Part shown: positions 30,113 to 43,134 of the stretch, one piece after another
Layout of the letters: the number at the start of each line of letters is the position of its first letter
Position numbering within the stretch: the stretch's first letter is position 1
NCBI RefSeq assembly: GCF_002362315.1
Contig: NZ_MTZV01000002.1
Location: forward strand, 434,001 to 498,000
From: Paraburkholderia acidicola
Lineage (GTDB): Bacteria; Pseudomonadota; Gammaproteobacteria; Burkholderiales; Burkholderiaceae
DNA length: 64,000 bases
Reading direction: 5' to 3'
The notes under the pieces: model-generated
Database searches by the model: none
Told to the model about the DNA's origin: nothing
The model's input: the letters and a program-made list of their open reading frames with translations, nothing else
Translations under genes and position numbers: made by a program

Positions 30113-30250
30113 ATGACTCGACTCATCGCTTTGCTTCTGATCGCCGGCACCGCCATGCTTGCTGGCTGCAACACGGTGGCGGGTGCCGGCCAGGATATTT
30201 CTAGCGGCGGCCACGCGATCACCAATACAGCTGACAAGGTCGCGCAGTAG
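30113..30250 (+). CDS. Entericidin-like small lipoprotein
   Basis: 45 residues. A lipoprotein signal peptide (MTRLIALLLIAGTAMLAGC) ends in the lipobox LAGC, giving a mature peptide of 27 residues with NTVAGAGQDISSGGHAITN. This is the pattern of entericidin A/B family proteins, where a short amphipathic chain is lipid-anchored in the membrane. In enterobacteria EcnB is a stress-induced lipoprotein toxin and EcnA its antidote; only one such gene is present here, so toxicity is not implied. GGGAG at 30100 supports the start. A strong terminator follows 43 bases later. Confidence 0.85.
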   Translation: MTRLIALLLIAGTAMLAGCNTVAGAGQDISSGGHAITNTADKVAQ

Positions 30251-30292
30251 GCGGCCCCTTTCTGCTCGCAGCATTTGCAGAAGCAGTAAATA

Positions 30293-30328
30293 ACGGCGGC
30301 CCGCATCAGCGGGCCGCCGTTTCTTCTT
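30293..30328 (+). terminator. Rho-independent terminator after the entericidin-like gene
   Basis: ACGGCGGCCCGC (30293-30304) pairs perfectly with GCGGGCCGCCGT (30309-30320) around ATCA, followed by TTCTTCTT. Confidence 0.85.
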
Positions 30329-30377
30329 ATGCGCCTTCCGGTTAACCGCTACTGAAGTCGTTCGTCGAAGCCGCGCA

Positions 30378-31169
30378 TTACTGCCCGTTCAACGTATTCG
30401 TCAATTCAAGCGCCGGTTGTGACGTGTTGCCGCCCTGCGCCACGAGCAGATGAATCTGGTTCGGCAGCAACTGACTCAACGCACCCGCGATCGGCACCGA
30501 CGTCACGAGCCAGTCTGCGTTGTTCTGCAAATCGAACGAGTTCGACTGGAAAATCGGCGTCTTGCTGCCAGCCTGCGTAGCGATCAATACGTAGGTCCCG
30601 CCCGATACATAGATCGAATCCTGGCCGCTAGCCGGAACCGCGTTCTTGAACGACACGCCCGCCATCGACGGACTGACGTTGGACACATCGGTCGTACCGG
30701 CCGACACCAGGTAGATATCGAGGTTCGACGCGTTAACCGACGCATTGAACGAACGCAGTCGCGCGCTGTTCGACAGCAGGCCCTTGTCGAACGGATCGTC
30801 GATCAGGCCGATATCCGGCGCGGCGAGTCCCGGCAACGCGAGCACCGTGTATTCGTGACCCTTGGCGACGTCGGGAAACGCTCCGCTCGCGAGCAATGGC
30901 GTCGTCGTGCCCGTCGCCGTGTAGGCAACCGTGGTCTGCCCATTGCCGATATTCGTGAAGTTAGTCACGTTCTTGTAGCTGATGCCCTTTTGCAGCGCTG
31001 TGTTGTTGACGAGAAAGTCCACCGTCGGTCCGCCCGGTATCGCGTGAACGAAATGGATTTCCGCATCCTGTAGCCCGAGTTCCTTGCCGAGATCGTGTCC
31101 TCCGCCGCCGCAGGCTGCGACTAGGGACGCTGCGCCGACTACCGCCGCCATGGTCCGGATAAGTTTCAT
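30378..31169 (-). CDS. DUF4397 lipoprotein
   Basis: 263 residues. The signal peptide ends in SLVAACGGGG, a lipobox with a Gly-rich spacer. The mature part has two DUF4397 beta-rich repeats: one begins AEIHFVHAIPGGPTVDFLVN (about residue 36) and the other ARLRSFNASVNASNLDIYLV (about 136). The hallmark is V/I-H-A..P..VD near a strand start. These are cell-surface or periplasmic proteins of unknown function. GAGGTGG before the ATG supports the start at 31169. It is transcribed toward the terminator of the entericidin-like gene. Confidence 0.82.
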   Translation of the reverse strand: MKLIRTMAAVVGAASLVAACGGGGHDLGKELGLQDAEIHFVHAIPGGPTVDFLVNNTALQKGISYKNVTNFTNIGNGQTTVAYTATGTTTPLLASGAFPDVAKGHEYTVLALPGLAAPDIGLIDDPFDKGLLSNSARLRSFNASVNASNLDIYLVSAGTTDVSNVSPSMAGVSFKNAVPASGQDSIYVSGGTYVLIATQAGSKTPIFQSNSFDLQNNADWLVTSVPIAGALSQLLPNQIHLLVAQGGNTSQPALELTNTLNGQ

Positions 31170-33543
<2,374 letters not shown>

Positions 33544-33596
33544 CGAATCCACTATAACCGCGCGGTGCGGTGCGGTGCAGCGCGCCGCGCTCAGAC

Positions 33597-34913
33597 TCAA
33601 ACAGGAGCCGGCTGCCGACGCGCCGTACGTGCAGCCGGAAAGCGCACAGAGAACGTACTGCCGCGCCCTTCCTCGCTCTTCACTTCCAGTTGCGCATCGT
33701 GCCGTTGCAGCACGTGCTTGACGATCGCGAGGCCGAGCCCGGTTCCACCGGTATCGCGCGAACGGCTACGGTCCACACGATAGAAACGCTCGGTGAGCCG
33801 CGGGATATCGGCGGCGGGAATGCCAAGGCCGCTATCGATCACCGAGAACACCGCGCACTCGCCCTGCGCGTGCCAGTTCACATGGATCGTGCCGCCGTCG
33901 GGCGTGTAGTGAATTGCGTTGGTCAACAGATTGCCGAACGCGCTCATCAGCTCGGTCTCGACACCGGTTACCGTCAGTGCCTCGTCCACGTCGAACGAGA
34001 TGCGGTGCCGTTCGCCGGACAGACTCTGCGAGTCCTCCTTCAGATGGCGCAATACCGCGCGCATATCGATCATCTGGCTGCTGCTCGGCGGTTTGCCGTC
34101 GCCTTCGAGCGTCGCCAGCACCAGCAGATCGCTGACGATATGCCGCATGCGCGACGCCTGCTGCTCCATCAATTCCAGGTAGCGCGTGCGCTCCGTTTCG
34201 CCGAGCGGCAGTTCACGCATCGTCTCGAGAAAACCGGACAGCACGGTAAGCGGTGTTTTTAGTTCGTGCGAGACGTTCGCCACGAAGTCGCGCCGCATTG
34301 CGTCCGTGCGTTCAAGCTCGGTGATGTCCTGCGACAGTACGAGCTTGCGATTCTCGCCGTACGGAAACACCTGCACCGACAACACGTTCTGTCGCTTGTC
34401 GCCCATCCCGCGCATGATCAACATTTCGTCGTACTGATGCGAGTTCAGGTAACGCACGAAGTCGGGCTGCCGCACGAGGTGCGTAATGTGCTGACGCAGA
34501 TCGCGCTTCGCGTCGAGCCCGAAATGAACTTCGGAGATCGCGTTGCACCACTCGATCTGATCGTGATCGTCGAGCATCGCCACGCCGTTCGGCGACGCCT
34601 GGATGGCCTGGATAAAACGCGAATGCTGCTGTTCGACCTGGCGCACCTGCGCATGCCAGCGCTTCGCGAGCTTGTGCAACCGGTAATAGATTTCGCCCCA
34701 GATGCCGGGCGCACTCGGCACCTCGCCATACACCGGAGCATCGAGCAGGCGCCACAGGCGCTGCTTGTGAAACGTACTGACGATGCTCTGTACGAGCAGC
34801 ACGAGAATCGCGAGGATCAGTGCAGCCTTGACGCTGAACAGCACGCCAAGCGCCGCGCACAGAACGGCAAGCAGCACGACCGACACGATGGAGCGCGTCC
34901 AGATGACGTTCAT
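33597..34913 (-). CDS. phoR: Phosphate-regulon sensor kinase PhoR
   Basis: 438 residues. Two N-terminal membrane helices (about 8-42) are followed by a basic linker and a PAS domain (about 95-185, SPNGVAMLDDHDQIEWCN). The DHp helix carries the phospho-accepting His in FVANVSHELKTPLTVLSGF (about 216). The ATPase domain has N-box NLLTNAIHYTPDG, GLGI and GGTGLGLAIVKH. PhoR autophosphorylates and transfers to PhoB when Pst transport is low, under PhoU control. It is the last gene of the pst-pho cluster, 133 bases after phoB. Confidence 0.95.
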   Translation of the reverse strand: MNVIWTRSIVSVVLLAVLCAALGVLFSVKAALILAILVLLVQSIVSTFHKQRLWRLLDAPVYGEVPSAPGIWGEIYYRLHKLAKRWHAQVRQVEQQHSRFIQAIQASPNGVAMLDDHDQIEWCNAISEVHFGLDAKRDLRQHITHLVRQPDFVRYLNSHQYDEMLIMRGMGDKRQNVLSVQVFPYGENRKLVLSQDITELERTDAMRRDFVANVSHELKTPLTVLSGFLETMRELPLGETERTRYLELMEQQASRMRHIVSDLLVLATLEGDGKPPSSSQMIDMRAVLRHLKEDSQSLSGERHRISFDVDEALTVTGVETELMSAFGNLLTNAIHYTPDGGTIHVNWHAQGECAVFSVIDSGLGIPAADIPRLTERFYRVDRSRSRDTGGTGLGLAIVKHVLQRHDAQLEVKSEEGRGSTFSVRFPAARTARRQPAPV

Positions 34914-35046
34914 GTTCTAGCGATCGAAGAAAGGATGAGGCACTCTGCACGCACGGTTCGGCGACGCACGCAGCGAGCGCGCCGGACAGAGCGCATCGTG
35001 CCACCGGCGGACCGGCTCGACATCACCACCTGCGGTGAACGCTGCG

Positions 35047-35748
35047 TTATGCGGCCCGCGCGAGCCGGTAACCGCTGCCGCGAACCGTCTCAATCATAGC
35101 ATCGCACCCGGCGGGCTTGAGCGCCGCGCGCAAACGTTTGATGTGTACGTCGACGGTCCGCTCTTCGACGAACACATGATCGCCCCACACCTGATCGAGC
35201 AGCTGCGTACGGCTATGCACGCGCTCCGGATGGGTCATGAAGAAGTGCAGCAGACGGAATTCCGTCGGCCCGAGATCGAGCTTGACCTCGCTGCCTTCCG
35301 CATGCGCGGCGACCCGATGCGTGGCGGGGTCGAGCTTCAGACCATTGATCGCGACGACATCTTCGGTCAACTGCGGCGCACGGCGGCGCAGCACTGCCTT
35401 GATACGTGCCATCAGCTCTTTCGGCGAGAACGGCTTCGTCACGTAGTCGTCGGCGCCGATTTCGAGGCCGAGCACCTTGTCCTGCTCATCGCCACGCGCG
35501 GTCAGCATGATGATCGGGATGTGCTTCGTACGCTCGTTGTTGCGCAGGTCACGTGCGAATGCGATGCCGGATTTCCCCGGCAGCATCCAGTCGAGCAGAA
35601 CGAGGTCAGGCAGCACATCGCTGATCAGGTTCTGCGCCTGTTCGGCGTTGTACGCACGGATCGGGCAATGTCCCGCGTGTTGAAGGTTGACCGAAATCAA
35701 CTCCGAAATGGCGGGCTCGTCTTCGATGACGAGAATGCTGCTAGGCAT
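35047..35748 (-). CDS. phoB: Phosphate-regulon response regulator PhoB
   Basis: 233 residues. The receiver domain has the acidic pair in VIEDEP (residues 8-12), the phosphorylated Asp in LLDWMLPG (D53), a Thr in MLTARGDE and a Lys in VTKPFSPKEL (about 104). The winged-helix OmpR-type effector domain (about 130-230) ends in the segment DVHIKRLRAAL...GSGYRL. The frame also allows a GTG two codons upstream (35754), but the ATG at 35748 with GAGG six bases before it matches the family start MPSSILVIEDEP. Binds Pho boxes such as the one found before pstS. Confidence 0.96.
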   Translation of the reverse strand: MPSSILVIEDEPAISELISVNLQHAGHCPIRAYNAEQAQNLISDVLPDLVLLDWMLPGKSGIAFARDLRNNERTKHIPIIMLTARGDEQDKVLGLEIGADDYVTKPFSPKELMARIKAVLRRRAPQLTEDVVAINGLKLDPATHRVAAHAEGSEVKLDLGPTEFRLLHFFMTHPERVHSRTQLLDQVWGDHVFVEERTVDVHIKRLRAALKPAGCDAMIETVRGSGYRLARAA

Positions 35749-35780
35749 CGGCACCTCTTGACCTTAATAGAAAGCGGGAA

Positions 35781-36485
35781 TCAACTAAGCGCTTCGCGCT
35801 CGAGCGCGTCACGCGACTTGTGCCGCACATCCGTACCTTTGACGATATAGATGATGAACTCGGCGATGTTCTTCGCGTGGTCGCCGATCCGCTCGATCGC
35901 CTTCGCGATGAACAGGAAATCGAGGCCTGCGGAGATCGTGCGCGGATCTTCGGTCATGTACGACACGAGCTTGCGCACGAACGCGCGGAATTCTTCGTCG
36001 ATCGCCTTGTCGTCGCGCACGATCTGTGCGGCGGCCACGGTATCGAGGCGCGCAAACGCATCGAGCGCACGGCGCAGGATCGACACGGCCATTTCGCCGG
36101 ATAGTTTGATTTCCGCGATGTTGATGTTGCGCGACGAGCCTTCTTCCATCAGACGCTTGGTGCGCTTGGCAATCTTCTCGGCTTCGTCGCCGGCGCGTTC
36201 GAGATTCGTAATCGTCTTCGAGATCGCGATCAGGAGGCGCAGATCGCGTGCAGCCGGCTGGCGGCGCGCGATGATGTTGCTGCACTCTTCGTCGATCTCG
36301 ACTTCCATCGTGTTCAGACGTTCTTCGGCGGCGATCACCTGGTCGGCGATCTCGCCATCGAAGCCGTTCAGCGCCAGCATCGCGTTCACGATCTGCGATT
36401 CGACGAGGCCGCCCATTTCGAGAACCTTCGACGATACGAGGTTCAGGTCGGCATCGAACTGACTGGAGAGGTGTTTGTCGGACAT
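35781..36485 (-). CDS. phoU: Phosphate transport regulator PhoU
   Basis: 234 residues forming two three-helix bundles, each with the PhoU metal motif E/D-x3-D: one in TNLERAGDEAEKIAKR (about 100) and one in AIERIGDHAKNIAEF (about 203). PhoU couples the Pst transporter state to PhoR and keeps the regulon off when phosphate is plentiful. The frame is open to 36533, but MSDKHLSSQF at 36485 is the family start. It sits between pstB and phoB, as usual. Confidence 0.95.
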   Translation of the reverse strand: MSDKHLSSQFDADLNLVSSKVLEMGGLVESQIVNAMLALNGFDGEIADQVIAAEERLNTMEVEIDEECSNIIARRQPAARDLRLLIAISKTITNLERAGDEAEKIAKRTKRLMEEGSSRNINIAEIKLSGEMAVSILRRALDAFARLDTVAAAQIVRDDKAIDEEFRAFVRKLVSYMTEDPRTISAGLDFLFIAKAIERIGDHAKNIAEFIIYIVKGTDVRHKSRDALEREALS

Positions 36486-36543
36486 GTCATGCTCCCTTCT
36501 GGTACTGCGTGACGCGGGCCGCTTGCGTGGCATTGAGCGGCGC

Positions 36544-37392
36544 TCAGCCGAATCGGCCGGTGATGTAATCCTCGGTTTCCTTGCGGACCGGCTTGATAAA
36601 GATCTTCTCGGTATCGCCGAATTCGATCAGTTCGCCCAGGTACATGTAGGCAGTGTAGTCCGAACAACGCGCCGCCTGCTGCATGTTGTGCGTGACGATC
36701 ACGACCGTGTAGTCGCTCTTCAGCTCCGCGATCAGTTCTTCGATGCGGCCCGTCGAAATCGGATCGAGCGCCGAGCACGGCTCGTCGAGCAGCAGCACTT
36801 CAGGGCGGATCGCGATACCGCGTGCGATACACAGCCGCTGCTGCTGGCCGCCGGACAGACCGTAGCCGCTCTGGCCCAGCTTGTCCTTCACTTCGTTCCA
36901 CAGCGCGGCCTTGGTGAGCGCCCACTCGACGCGGTCGTCCATCTCCGAGCGCGACAGCGATTCGAACATCTTCACGCCGAATGCGATGTTGTCGTAGATC
37001 GACATCGGGAACGGCGTCGGCTTCTGGAACACCATGCCGATGCGCGCGCGCAGCAGCGAGATGTCGCGCTTGGTTGTCAGCAGGTTTTCGCCGTCCATCA
37101 GGATTTCGCCTTCGGCGCGCTGCTCCGGATAGAGCGCATACATCTTGTTGAAGGTGCGCAGCAGCGTGGACTTGCCGCAGCCCGACGGCCCGATGAACGC
37201 GGTCACCTTGCCTTCGGGAATCTTCAGATTGACGTTCTTCAGCGCGTGATACTTGCCGTAGAAGAAGTTGAGATCGTTGACCTCGATCTTCGGCTGCGTC
37301 GGCGCGTGTGTGCGTTCGCTCGCGGCCGGATCGAAGCCAGCAGGCGCTGCGGGGCGCTCGACGGGGTTGAGGTGACTCTCTGCCATATTCAT
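36544..37392 (-). CDS. pstB: Phosphate ABC transporter ATPase PstB
   Basis: 282 residues. Walker A is [15 protein letters not shown] (about 68), the Q-loop is in [21 protein letters not shown], the ABC signature is [15 protein letters not shown], Walker B is [14 protein letters not shown], and the switch His is in [15 protein letters not shown]. An N-terminal extension of about 35 Pro/Ala-rich residues precedes the domain. It drives phosphate import by the PstCA channel. A second ATG two codons downstream (37386) could also start translation. Confidence 0.96.
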   Translation of the reverse strand: MNMAESHLNPVERPAAPAGFDPAASERTHAPTQPKIEVNDLNFFYGKYHALKNVNLKIPEGKVTAFIGPSGCGKSTLLRTFNKMYALYPEQRAEGEILMDGENLLTTKRDISLLRARIGMVFQKPTPFPMSIYDNIAFGVKMFESLSRSEMDDRVEWALTKAALWNEVKDKLGQSGYGLSGGQQQRLCIARGIAIRPEVLLLDEPCSALDPISTGRIEELIAELKSDYTVVIVTHNMQQAARCSDYTAYMYLGELIEFGDTEKIFIKPVRKETEDYITGRFG

Positions 37393-37407
37393 CGGATTGC
37401 TCCGCCC

Positions 37408-38304
37408 TTACTTTTTCGAAAAGATCGAGCGCGCGAGGATGTTCAATCCCAGCACCCCGAGCGTAATCAGGAACACCCCGGCCCACGCGAGCGACTGCCA
37501 TTGCGAGAACGGGCTCATCGCAAACTTGTAGATCGTCACCGGCAGATTCGCGATCGGCTGGTTCAGGTCCAGCGAGAAGAACTGGTTCGACAGTGCGGTG
37601 AACAGCAGCGGCGCGGTCTCGCCCGCGATTCGCGCGATCGCCAGCAGTACACCGGTCACGATGCCCGCGATCGATGCCTTCAGCGTGATCGACAGCACCA
37701 TCTTCCACTTCGGCGTGCCGAGCGCGAAGGCGGCTTCACGCAGTGCGTTCGGCACCAGCTTCAGCATGTTCTCGGTTGTGCGGATCACGATCGGGATCTG
37801 CAGCAACGCCAGCGACATCACCCCCGCCCAGCCGCTGAAGTGGCCCATTCTCGGCACCATCAGCGCGTACACGAACAGGCCGACGACGATTGACGGTGCG
37901 GACAGCAGGATGTCGTTGATGAAGCGTGTGATGCTCGCAAGCCAGCTCTTCTGGCCGTATTCGGCGAGATAGACGCCCGCCAGCACACCGATCGGCGTAC
38001 CGACGAAGGTGGCCAGTACAACCATCAGCAGGCTGCCGACAATCGCATTCGCGAGACCGCCGCCATCGGTGTTCGGCGGCGGCGTCGACTGCGTGAACAG
38101 TTCGACCGACAGGCCACCGATACCGAGGTGCAGCGTCGTGTACAGAATCCAAACCAGCCACAGCAGCCCGAACGCCATCGCGGCCAGCGACAGCAGGAGC
38201 GCTATCACATTGATGCCGCGGCGGCGCCGTTGCAGGCGGTTGCGCGTCGCTTCGAGTGCGGCCGGATCGGCAAGACCCGGCATGTTCAGGATCGGCTCGC
38301 TCAT
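37408..38304 (-). CDS. pstA: Phosphate ABC transporter permease PstA
   Basis: 298 residues with six membrane segments and the EAA loop that contacts PstB, in [20 protein letters not shown] (about 195-214). The N-terminus is basic ([13 protein letters not shown]). It forms the channel with PstC. It begins inside the end of pstC (ATGA overlap at 38301-38304), so the two permeases are translationally coupled in equal amounts, and it ends 15 bases before pstB. Confidence 0.95.
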   Translation of the reverse strand: MSEPILNMPGLADPAALEATRNRLQRRRRGINVIALLLSLAAMAFGLLWLVWILYTTLHLGIGGLSVELFTQSTPPPNTDGGGLANAIVGSLLMVVLATFVGTPIGVLAGVYLAEYGQKSWLASITRFINDILLSAPSIVVGLFVYALMVPRMGHFSGWAGVMSLALLQIPIVIRTTENMLKLVPNALREAAFALGTPKWKMVLSITLKASIAGIVTGVLLAIARIAGETAPLLFTALSNQFFSLDLNQPIANLPVTIYKFAMSPFSQWQSLAWAGVFLITLGVLGLNILARSIFSKK

Positions 38305-39302
38305 TTCGCGCCCTCCCCTCGTTCCATACGCAGCAGCATGACCTTGGAGATCGCGAGAACGATGAAGGTGATCACGAAGAGGATCAGGCCCAGTTCCATC
38401 AGCGCGGAGACGTGCAGCCCCGGGTCCGCTTCGGCAAATTCATTGGCGAGCGCCGACGTGATGCTATTGCCGGGCGAGAACAGCGAGACGTTATCGAGCA
38501 GGTTCGTGTTGCCGATCACGAACGTGACGGCCATCGTTTCACCGAGCGCGCGGCCGAGACCAAGCATGACACCGCCGATCACACCCGACTTCGTGAACGG
38601 CAGCACGATCTTCCACATCACTTCCCAGGTCGTGCAACCGATGCCGTAAGCCGATTCTTTCAGCAGCACCGGCGTCACTTCGAACACGTCGCGCATCACT
38701 GCGGCGATGTACGGAATGATCATGATCGCGAGAATCACGCCGGCACACAGGATGCCGATACCGATCGGTGCGCCCTGGAACAGCGCGCCGACGATCGGCA
38801 GGCCGCCAAGCAGCTGGCCGAGCGGCTTTTCGAACCACTCCGCGAAGATCGGCGCGAACACGAGCAGGCCCCACATGCCGTAGACGATCGACGGAATCGC
38901 GGCCAGCAGTTCGATCGCGATGCCGAGCGGCCGGCGCAGCCAGGCGGGCGAGAGTTCGGTGAGAAACAGCGCGATGCCGAAGCTGACCGGCACCGCGATA
39001 ACGAGTGCAATGACCGACGTCGCAATGGTCCCGTAGATCGGAACGAGCGCGCCGAATTTCTGGCTGGGGGGATCCCAGTCGGAGGTCCAGAGGAAGCTGA
39101 AACCGAATTGATGAATGGACGGCCAGGAAGCCACGACCAGCGAAACGATGATGCCGCCGAGCAGCAGCAAGGTCACGATCGCGGCGAGCCAGGCGAGTGC
39201 CCCGAAGATCACGTCGCCGGCGCGGCTGGGCGCCCTCTGCTGGGCCGCGCTGCCGGGCGGACGGGCGCCGGGCGTATTCGACACGAGATGGATGTCGGAC
39301 AT
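38301..39302 (-). CDS. pstC: Phosphate ABC transporter permease PstC
   Basis: 333 residues. The hydrophilic N-terminus of about 40 residues ([17 protein letters not shown]) is followed by six membrane segments and the ABC-permease EAA loop [19 protein letters not shown] (about 240). The [20 protein letters not shown] segment is typical of PstC. The ATG at 39302 is preferred to the upstream in-frame start at 39398, which lies in the 115-base gap after pstS. Confidence 0.95.
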   Translation of the reverse strand: MSDIHLVSNTPGARPPGSAAQQRAPSRAGDVIFGALAWLAAIVTLLLLGGIIVSLVVASWPSIHQFGFSFLWTSDWDPPSQKFGALVPIYGTIATSVIALVIAVPVSFGIALFLTELSPAWLRRPLGIAIELLAAIPSIVYGMWGLLVFAPIFAEWFEKPLGQLLGGLPIVGALFQGAPIGIGILCAGVILAIMIIPYIAAVMRDVFEVTPVLLKESAYGIGCTTWEVMWKIVLPFTKSGVIGGVMLGLGRALGETMAVTFVIGNTNLLDNVSLFSPGNSITSALANEFAEADPGLHVSALMELGLILFVITFIVLAISKVMLLRMERGEGAK

Positions 39303-39417
39303 GAGAACCTGTTTCCAGATGCGGGGCGGCACGACGCCTCCCGCCAGTACTGCAGCCGCCCGACCACACGCTGAACGTGTGGCCGGGCGGCGGGTCACCC
39401 TGCTAGACGGATGAAGC

Positions 39418-40449
39418 TTACTCGGCGATAGCCTTGCCAGCCGTATCCTTCACCTTGTCTTTCCACTGCGAACGGATTTCGCTCACCACCGACGACGGCA
39501 GCGAGATGTAGTCCAGCTCGTCCGCAGCCGAACCGCCGTTCTTGAATGCCCAGTCGAAGAACTTCAGCGTTTCCTTGCCTTGCTCCGGCTTGTCCTGCGC
39601 CGTGTGCAGCAGCACGAACGTCGCGCCGACCACCGGCCATGCGTCCTTGCCCGGTTCGTTCGTGAGGATCTGGTAGAACGACTTCTTCCAGTCCGCGCCA
39701 GCAGCAGCAGCCTTGAAGCTTTCCGTGCCCGGTTCGACCACAGCACCCGACGCATTCTTCAGCGACGCGTACGTCATGTGGTTCTGCTTCGCGTACGCCC
39801 ATTCGACGTAGCCGATTGCGCCCGGCAGACGTTGCACGAATGCCGCCACGCCGTCGTTACCCTTGCCGCCCGTACCGACCGGCCAGCTCACCGTGGTGCC
39901 TTCGCCGACCTTCGACTTCCATTCCGGGTTCACCTTGGACAGATAGTTCGTCCAGATGAAGCTCGTGCCCGAACCGTCTGCACGGCGCACGACTGCGATG
40001 TCCGTATCCGGCAGCTTGACCTTCGGGTTCAGCGCGGCGATCGCCGGGTCGTTCCACTTCTTGATCTTGCCCAGATAGATGTCGCCGAGCAGTTCGCCCG
40101 ACAGCGCCAGTTCGCCCGGCTTCACGCCCGGCACGTTGATCGCCGGCACGACGCCGCCAACCACCGTCGGGAACTGGAACAGGCCGTCTTTCGCGAGGTC
40201 GTCATCCTTCAGCGGAGCGTCCGAACCGGCAAAATCGACCGTTTTTGCGATGATCTGCTTGATGCCGCCCGACGAGCCGATACCTTGATAGTTGATCTTG
40301 CCGCCGCCCGACTTTTGATAGGCGTCGGCCCATTTCGTGTAGATCGGTGCTGCGAAGGTGCTGCCCGCGCCGGTTACGTCGGCGGCTTGCGCTGCGATCG
40401 CGAAAAGCGCGCCAGCCACGCCAGCGAACACGGTTTGCATCAATTTCAT
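39418..40449 (-). CDS. pstS: Phosphate-binding periplasmic protein PstS
   Basis: 343 residues. A Sec signal peptide ([22 protein letters not shown]) is cut after AQA. Mature-region phosphate-loop motifs are [15 protein letters not shown] at the N-terminus, SSGGIKQII near 60, FAGSDAPL near 73, and [16 protein letters not shown] near 158, which hydrogen-bonds phosphate. It delivers phosphate to PstCA. First gene of the pstSCAB-phoU-phoB-phoR cluster and preceded by a Pho box. Confidence 0.96.
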   Translation of the reverse strand: MKLMQTVFAGVAGALFAIAAQAADVTGAGSTFAAPIYTKWADAYQKSGGGKINYQGIGSSGGIKQIIAKTVDFAGSDAPLKDDDLAKDGLFQFPTVVGGVVPAINVPGVKPGELALSGELLGDIYLGKIKKWNDPAIAALNPKVKLPDTDIAVVRRADGSGTSFIWTNYLSKVNPEWKSKVGEGTTVSWPVGTGGKGNDGVAAFVQRLPGAIGYVEWAYAKQNHMTYASLKNASGAVVEPGTESFKAAAAGADWKKSFYQILTNEPGKDAWPVVGATFVLLHTAQDKPEQGKETLKFFDWAFKNGGSAADELDYISLPSSVVSEIRSQWKDKVKDTAGKAIAE

Positions 40450-40505
40450 GAGACCTCCAGTGGTGTGAGCGGATTACAGGACACCGCGAAGCTTATGGTC
40501 TCTTT

Positions 40506-40523
40506 ATGACAGTAACGTGACTA
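40506..40523 (-). promoter_or_regulatory. Pho box and promoter of the pst-pho operon
   Basis: On the minus strand the 18 bases read TAGTCAC-GTTA-CTGTCAT, two 7-base half-sites in PhoB spacing; the promoter-proximal one is exactly CTGTCAT. Eight bases downstream CATAAG is a plausible -10, giving a start about 30 bases before the pstS ribosome site. This is the layout of an activated class II Pho promoter replacing the -35. The rest of the 344-bp gap up to glmM shows nothing further. Confidence 0.75.
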
Positions 40524-40793
40524 ACCGTGAAGGAGGTGTGTCAAATCTATTACGGTGATGAAAGGCAAATCGCATCTGAAAACGCAGCTGGCGCGACGTT
40601 TTTACCGTATTGGTAGAGATTAGGCGAAAAAATGCGGACGCGAACGTTTGCTTTGTTCGCGTCGCAGGGTTTTTCTGGGGAAAAATGCAGTGGGCATCGG
40701 CGGGTTTTAGCCGCCATTAGAGCGGCTGTTCGAGCCGCTGTTTCAGTCGCCGTTCAGTCGCTTTGCCGGTCACGGGTGGTGCCGGGCAGCCTG

Positions 40794-42152
40794 TCAGGCG
40801 GTGACCTGCTTCACCACGGCGGCAATCGCTTCCGCATGTTGCACGGCGTCGCGCTCGTGCTCGGCCTCGACCATCACGCGCAGCACCGGTTCGGTACCCG
40901 AGGCACGGATCAGCACGCGGCCCTTGTCATCGAGGGCACGTTCGGCCTCGGCAATCGCGTGACGGATCGCATCGCTGCCCTTCCAGTCGGCGCCCGGTTT
41001 CATCCGCACGTTGATCAGCTTCTGCGGAAACAGCGTCACCCCGTCGAGCAGTTGATGCAGCGACTTGCCGCTGCGCTTCATCGCCGCCAGCACGAGCAGC
41101 GACGACACGATGCCGTCGCCGGTCGAGTGACGGTCGAGCGACAGGATGTGGCCCGACCCTTCGGCGCCGAGTTGCCAGCCGTGTTCGCGCAACTGTTCGA
41201 GCACGTAGCGGTCGCCGACCGCTGCCCGCACGAACTTCACGCCGGCACGTCGCAGCGCGACTTCGACCGCCATGTTGGTCATCAGCGTACCGACTGCGCC
41301 CTCGACCTTGCCGTCGGTGGCGACGCGGTCCTTGACGAGCACGTACAGCAGTTCGTCGCCGTTGTAGAGTCGCCCCGTCGAATCGACGACCTGCACGCGG
41401 TCGGCATCGCCATCGAGCGCAATGCCGAAGTCCGCGCGATTCGCCCGCACTGCGCGCACCAGCGCATCGGGCGCCGTGGCGCCGACGCCGTCGTTGATAT
41501 TGAAGCCGTTCGGCGCCACGCCGATCGGAATCACATCGGCGCCGAGCTCGTGAAATACGTGCGGTCCGATGTCATAGGCGGCGCCGTGCGCGCAATCGAC
41601 GACGAGCTTCATCCCGCGCAGGTCGAACGTGGCGGGAAACGTGCTCTTGCAGAACTCGATGTAGCGGCCTGCTGCGTCATCGAGCCGGCGTGCCTTGCCC
41701 AGTTGCTCCGACGATGCGCACGCGAGCGGCTTGTCCAGTTGCTGTTCGATCTGGTGTTCGATGTCGTCGGGCAGCTTGTTGCCGTCGGCGGAAAAGAACT
41801 TGATGCCGTTGTCGTAGTACGGATTGTGCGACGCGCTGATCACGACGCCCGCAGCGAGGCGCAATGCACGCGTCAGGTAGGCCACCCCCGGCGTCGGCAT
41901 CGGGCCGGCCAGCATCACGTCTACGCCCGCTGCCGAGAAGCCCGATTCGAGCGCGGCTTCCAGCATGTAGCCCGAAACGCGCGTGTCCTTGCCGATCAGC
42001 ACCGTGGGCCGCGTGCCGGTCTGCGCCCAGCGGTCCGCGCCCGCCAGCACCTTCCCTGCGGCATAACCAAGCCGCAACACGAAGTCGGGGGTGATCGGCG
42101 CCTCACCGACCTTGCCACGAATCCCATCCGTACCGAAATAGCGACGTGCCAT
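40794..42152 (-). CDS. glmM: Phosphoglucosamine mutase
   Basis: 452 residues, alpha-D-phosphohexomutase family. The active-site phosphoserine is in [19 protein letters not shown] (about S107), the Mg-binding loop is in [13 protein letters not shown] (about 248), the sugar-binding loop is EGSGHI near 328, and the phosphate-binding loop is [15 protein letters not shown] near 420. It converts glucosamine-6-phosphate to glucosamine-1-phosphate for peptidoglycan and LPS precursors. The start at 42152 ([13 protein letters not shown]) is the family start. It follows folP by 43 bases, the conserved folP-glmM pair. Confidence 0.96.
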   Translation of the reverse strand: MARRYFGTDGIRGKVGEAPITPDFVLRLGYAAGKVLAGADRWAQTGTRPTVLIGKDTRVSGYMLEAALESGFSAAGVDVMLAGPMPTPGVAYLTRALRLAAGVVISASHNPYYDNGIKFFSADGNKLPDDIEHQIEQQLDKPLACASSEQLGKARRLDDAAGRYIEFCKSTFPATFDLRGMKLVVDCAHGAAYDIGPHVFHELGADVIPIGVAPNGFNINDGVGATAPDALVRAVRANRADFGIALDGDADRVQVVDSTGRLYNGDELLYVLVKDRVATDGKVEGAVGTLMTNMAVEVALRRAGVKFVRAAVGDRYVLEQLREHGWQLGAEGSGHILSLDRHSTGDGIVSSLLVLAAMKRSGKSLHQLLDGVTLFPQKLINVRMKPGADWKGSDAIRHAIAEAERALDDKGRVLIRASGTEPVLRVMVEAEHERDAVQHAEAIAAVVKQVTA

Positions 42153-42195
42153 TGTGCGTTCTTCCTCTCTTGCTTGAAGGGTCCAACTGAGGGGT

Positions 42196-43083
42196 TCAGT
42201 CGCGACGCGCGGCATCGCGCATCGCACTCCAGATTTTTAAAGCATCGACGGTCGGCGCGACATCGTGCACGCGCACGATCGCGGCACCGCGCTCAGCCGC
42301 GCAGACCGCGGCCGCGAGACTTGCAGCCAGCCGGTCAGGCGCAGCACGACCGGTCACTGCGCCGAGCATCGATTTGCGCGACATACCTGCCAGCACCGGC
42401 AACGGCGGATCGACTTGCGGCGCCGATTCCAGCAGATGCGCGAGCAACGTGTAGTTCTGCTCGATCACCGTCTTGCCGAAACCGAAGCCGGGATCGACGC
42501 TGATGCGCGCCTGGGCGATGCCCGCTGCCCGTAATGCGTCGATGCGCTCCGTCAGAAAACGGCGCACGTCGCTCACCACGTCTTCGTAAGCCGGTTCGCT
42601 GGTCTGCATGGTGCGCGGCTCGCCGAGCATATGCATCACACACAGACCGCAGGTGCTGTCACGCACGGCCTCGATCGCGCCGGGCATGCGAAAACCCCAG
42701 ACATCGTTGATCAGATCCGCACCGGCCGCGAGCGCTGCGCGCATCACGTCGGGTTTGTAGGTGTCGACGGAGAGCGGCACGTTCGCACCGTGCAGCGCTT
42801 CGACCAGCGGGATCACGCGTTCGAGTTCTTCGTCGAGCGACACCGGTGGCGCGCCCGGCCGCGTCGACTCCCCACCGATGTCGAGCATATCCGCGCCGTC
42901 GAGCATCATCCGCTCGGCCTGACGCAGCGCGTCTCCGTACGCAGCGTAGCGGCCGCCATCGGAAAAGGAGTCGGGCGTGACGTTCAGGATGCCCATCACC
43001 AGCGGCCGCTCGAACGAGAGCGTAAAGCGCCCGCATTGAAGCGGACCGGGGACGGGACGAGACAGCAAATCGGCGTTCGACAC
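42196..43083 (-). CDS. folP: Dihydropteroate synthase
   Basis: 295 residues with a TIM-barrel. [18 protein letters not shown] near residue 29 binds the pyrophosphate of the pterin, [11 protein letters not shown] near 67 binds Mg and pABA, and DINDVWG-, DPGFGFGKT- and RVHD-type loops follow. It condenses pABA with the pterin pyrophosphate in folate synthesis and is the sulfonamide target. The start is GTG at 43083 with a weak ribosome site; the family length supports it. Downstream of ftsH but separated from it by a strong palindrome. Confidence 0.94.
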   Translation of the reverse strand: MSNADLLSRPVPGPLQCGRFTLSFERPLVMGILNVTPDSFSDGGRYAAYGDALRQAERMMLDGADMLDIGGESTRPGAPPVSLDEELERVIPLVEALHGANVPLSVDTYKPDVMRAALAAGADLINDVWGFRMPGAIEAVRDSTCGLCVMHMLGEPRTMQTSEPAYEDVVSDVRRFLTERIDALRAAGIAQARISVDPGFGFGKTVIEQNYTLLAHLLESAPQVDPPLPVLAGMSRKSMLGAVTGRAAPDRLAASLAAAVCAAERGAAIVRVHDVAPTVDALKIWSAMRDAARRD

Positions 43084-43134
43084 GAAACTGGACTAACAGG
43101 GCTGCATAAAAGAATGCAAAACGAGGAATGCAAA

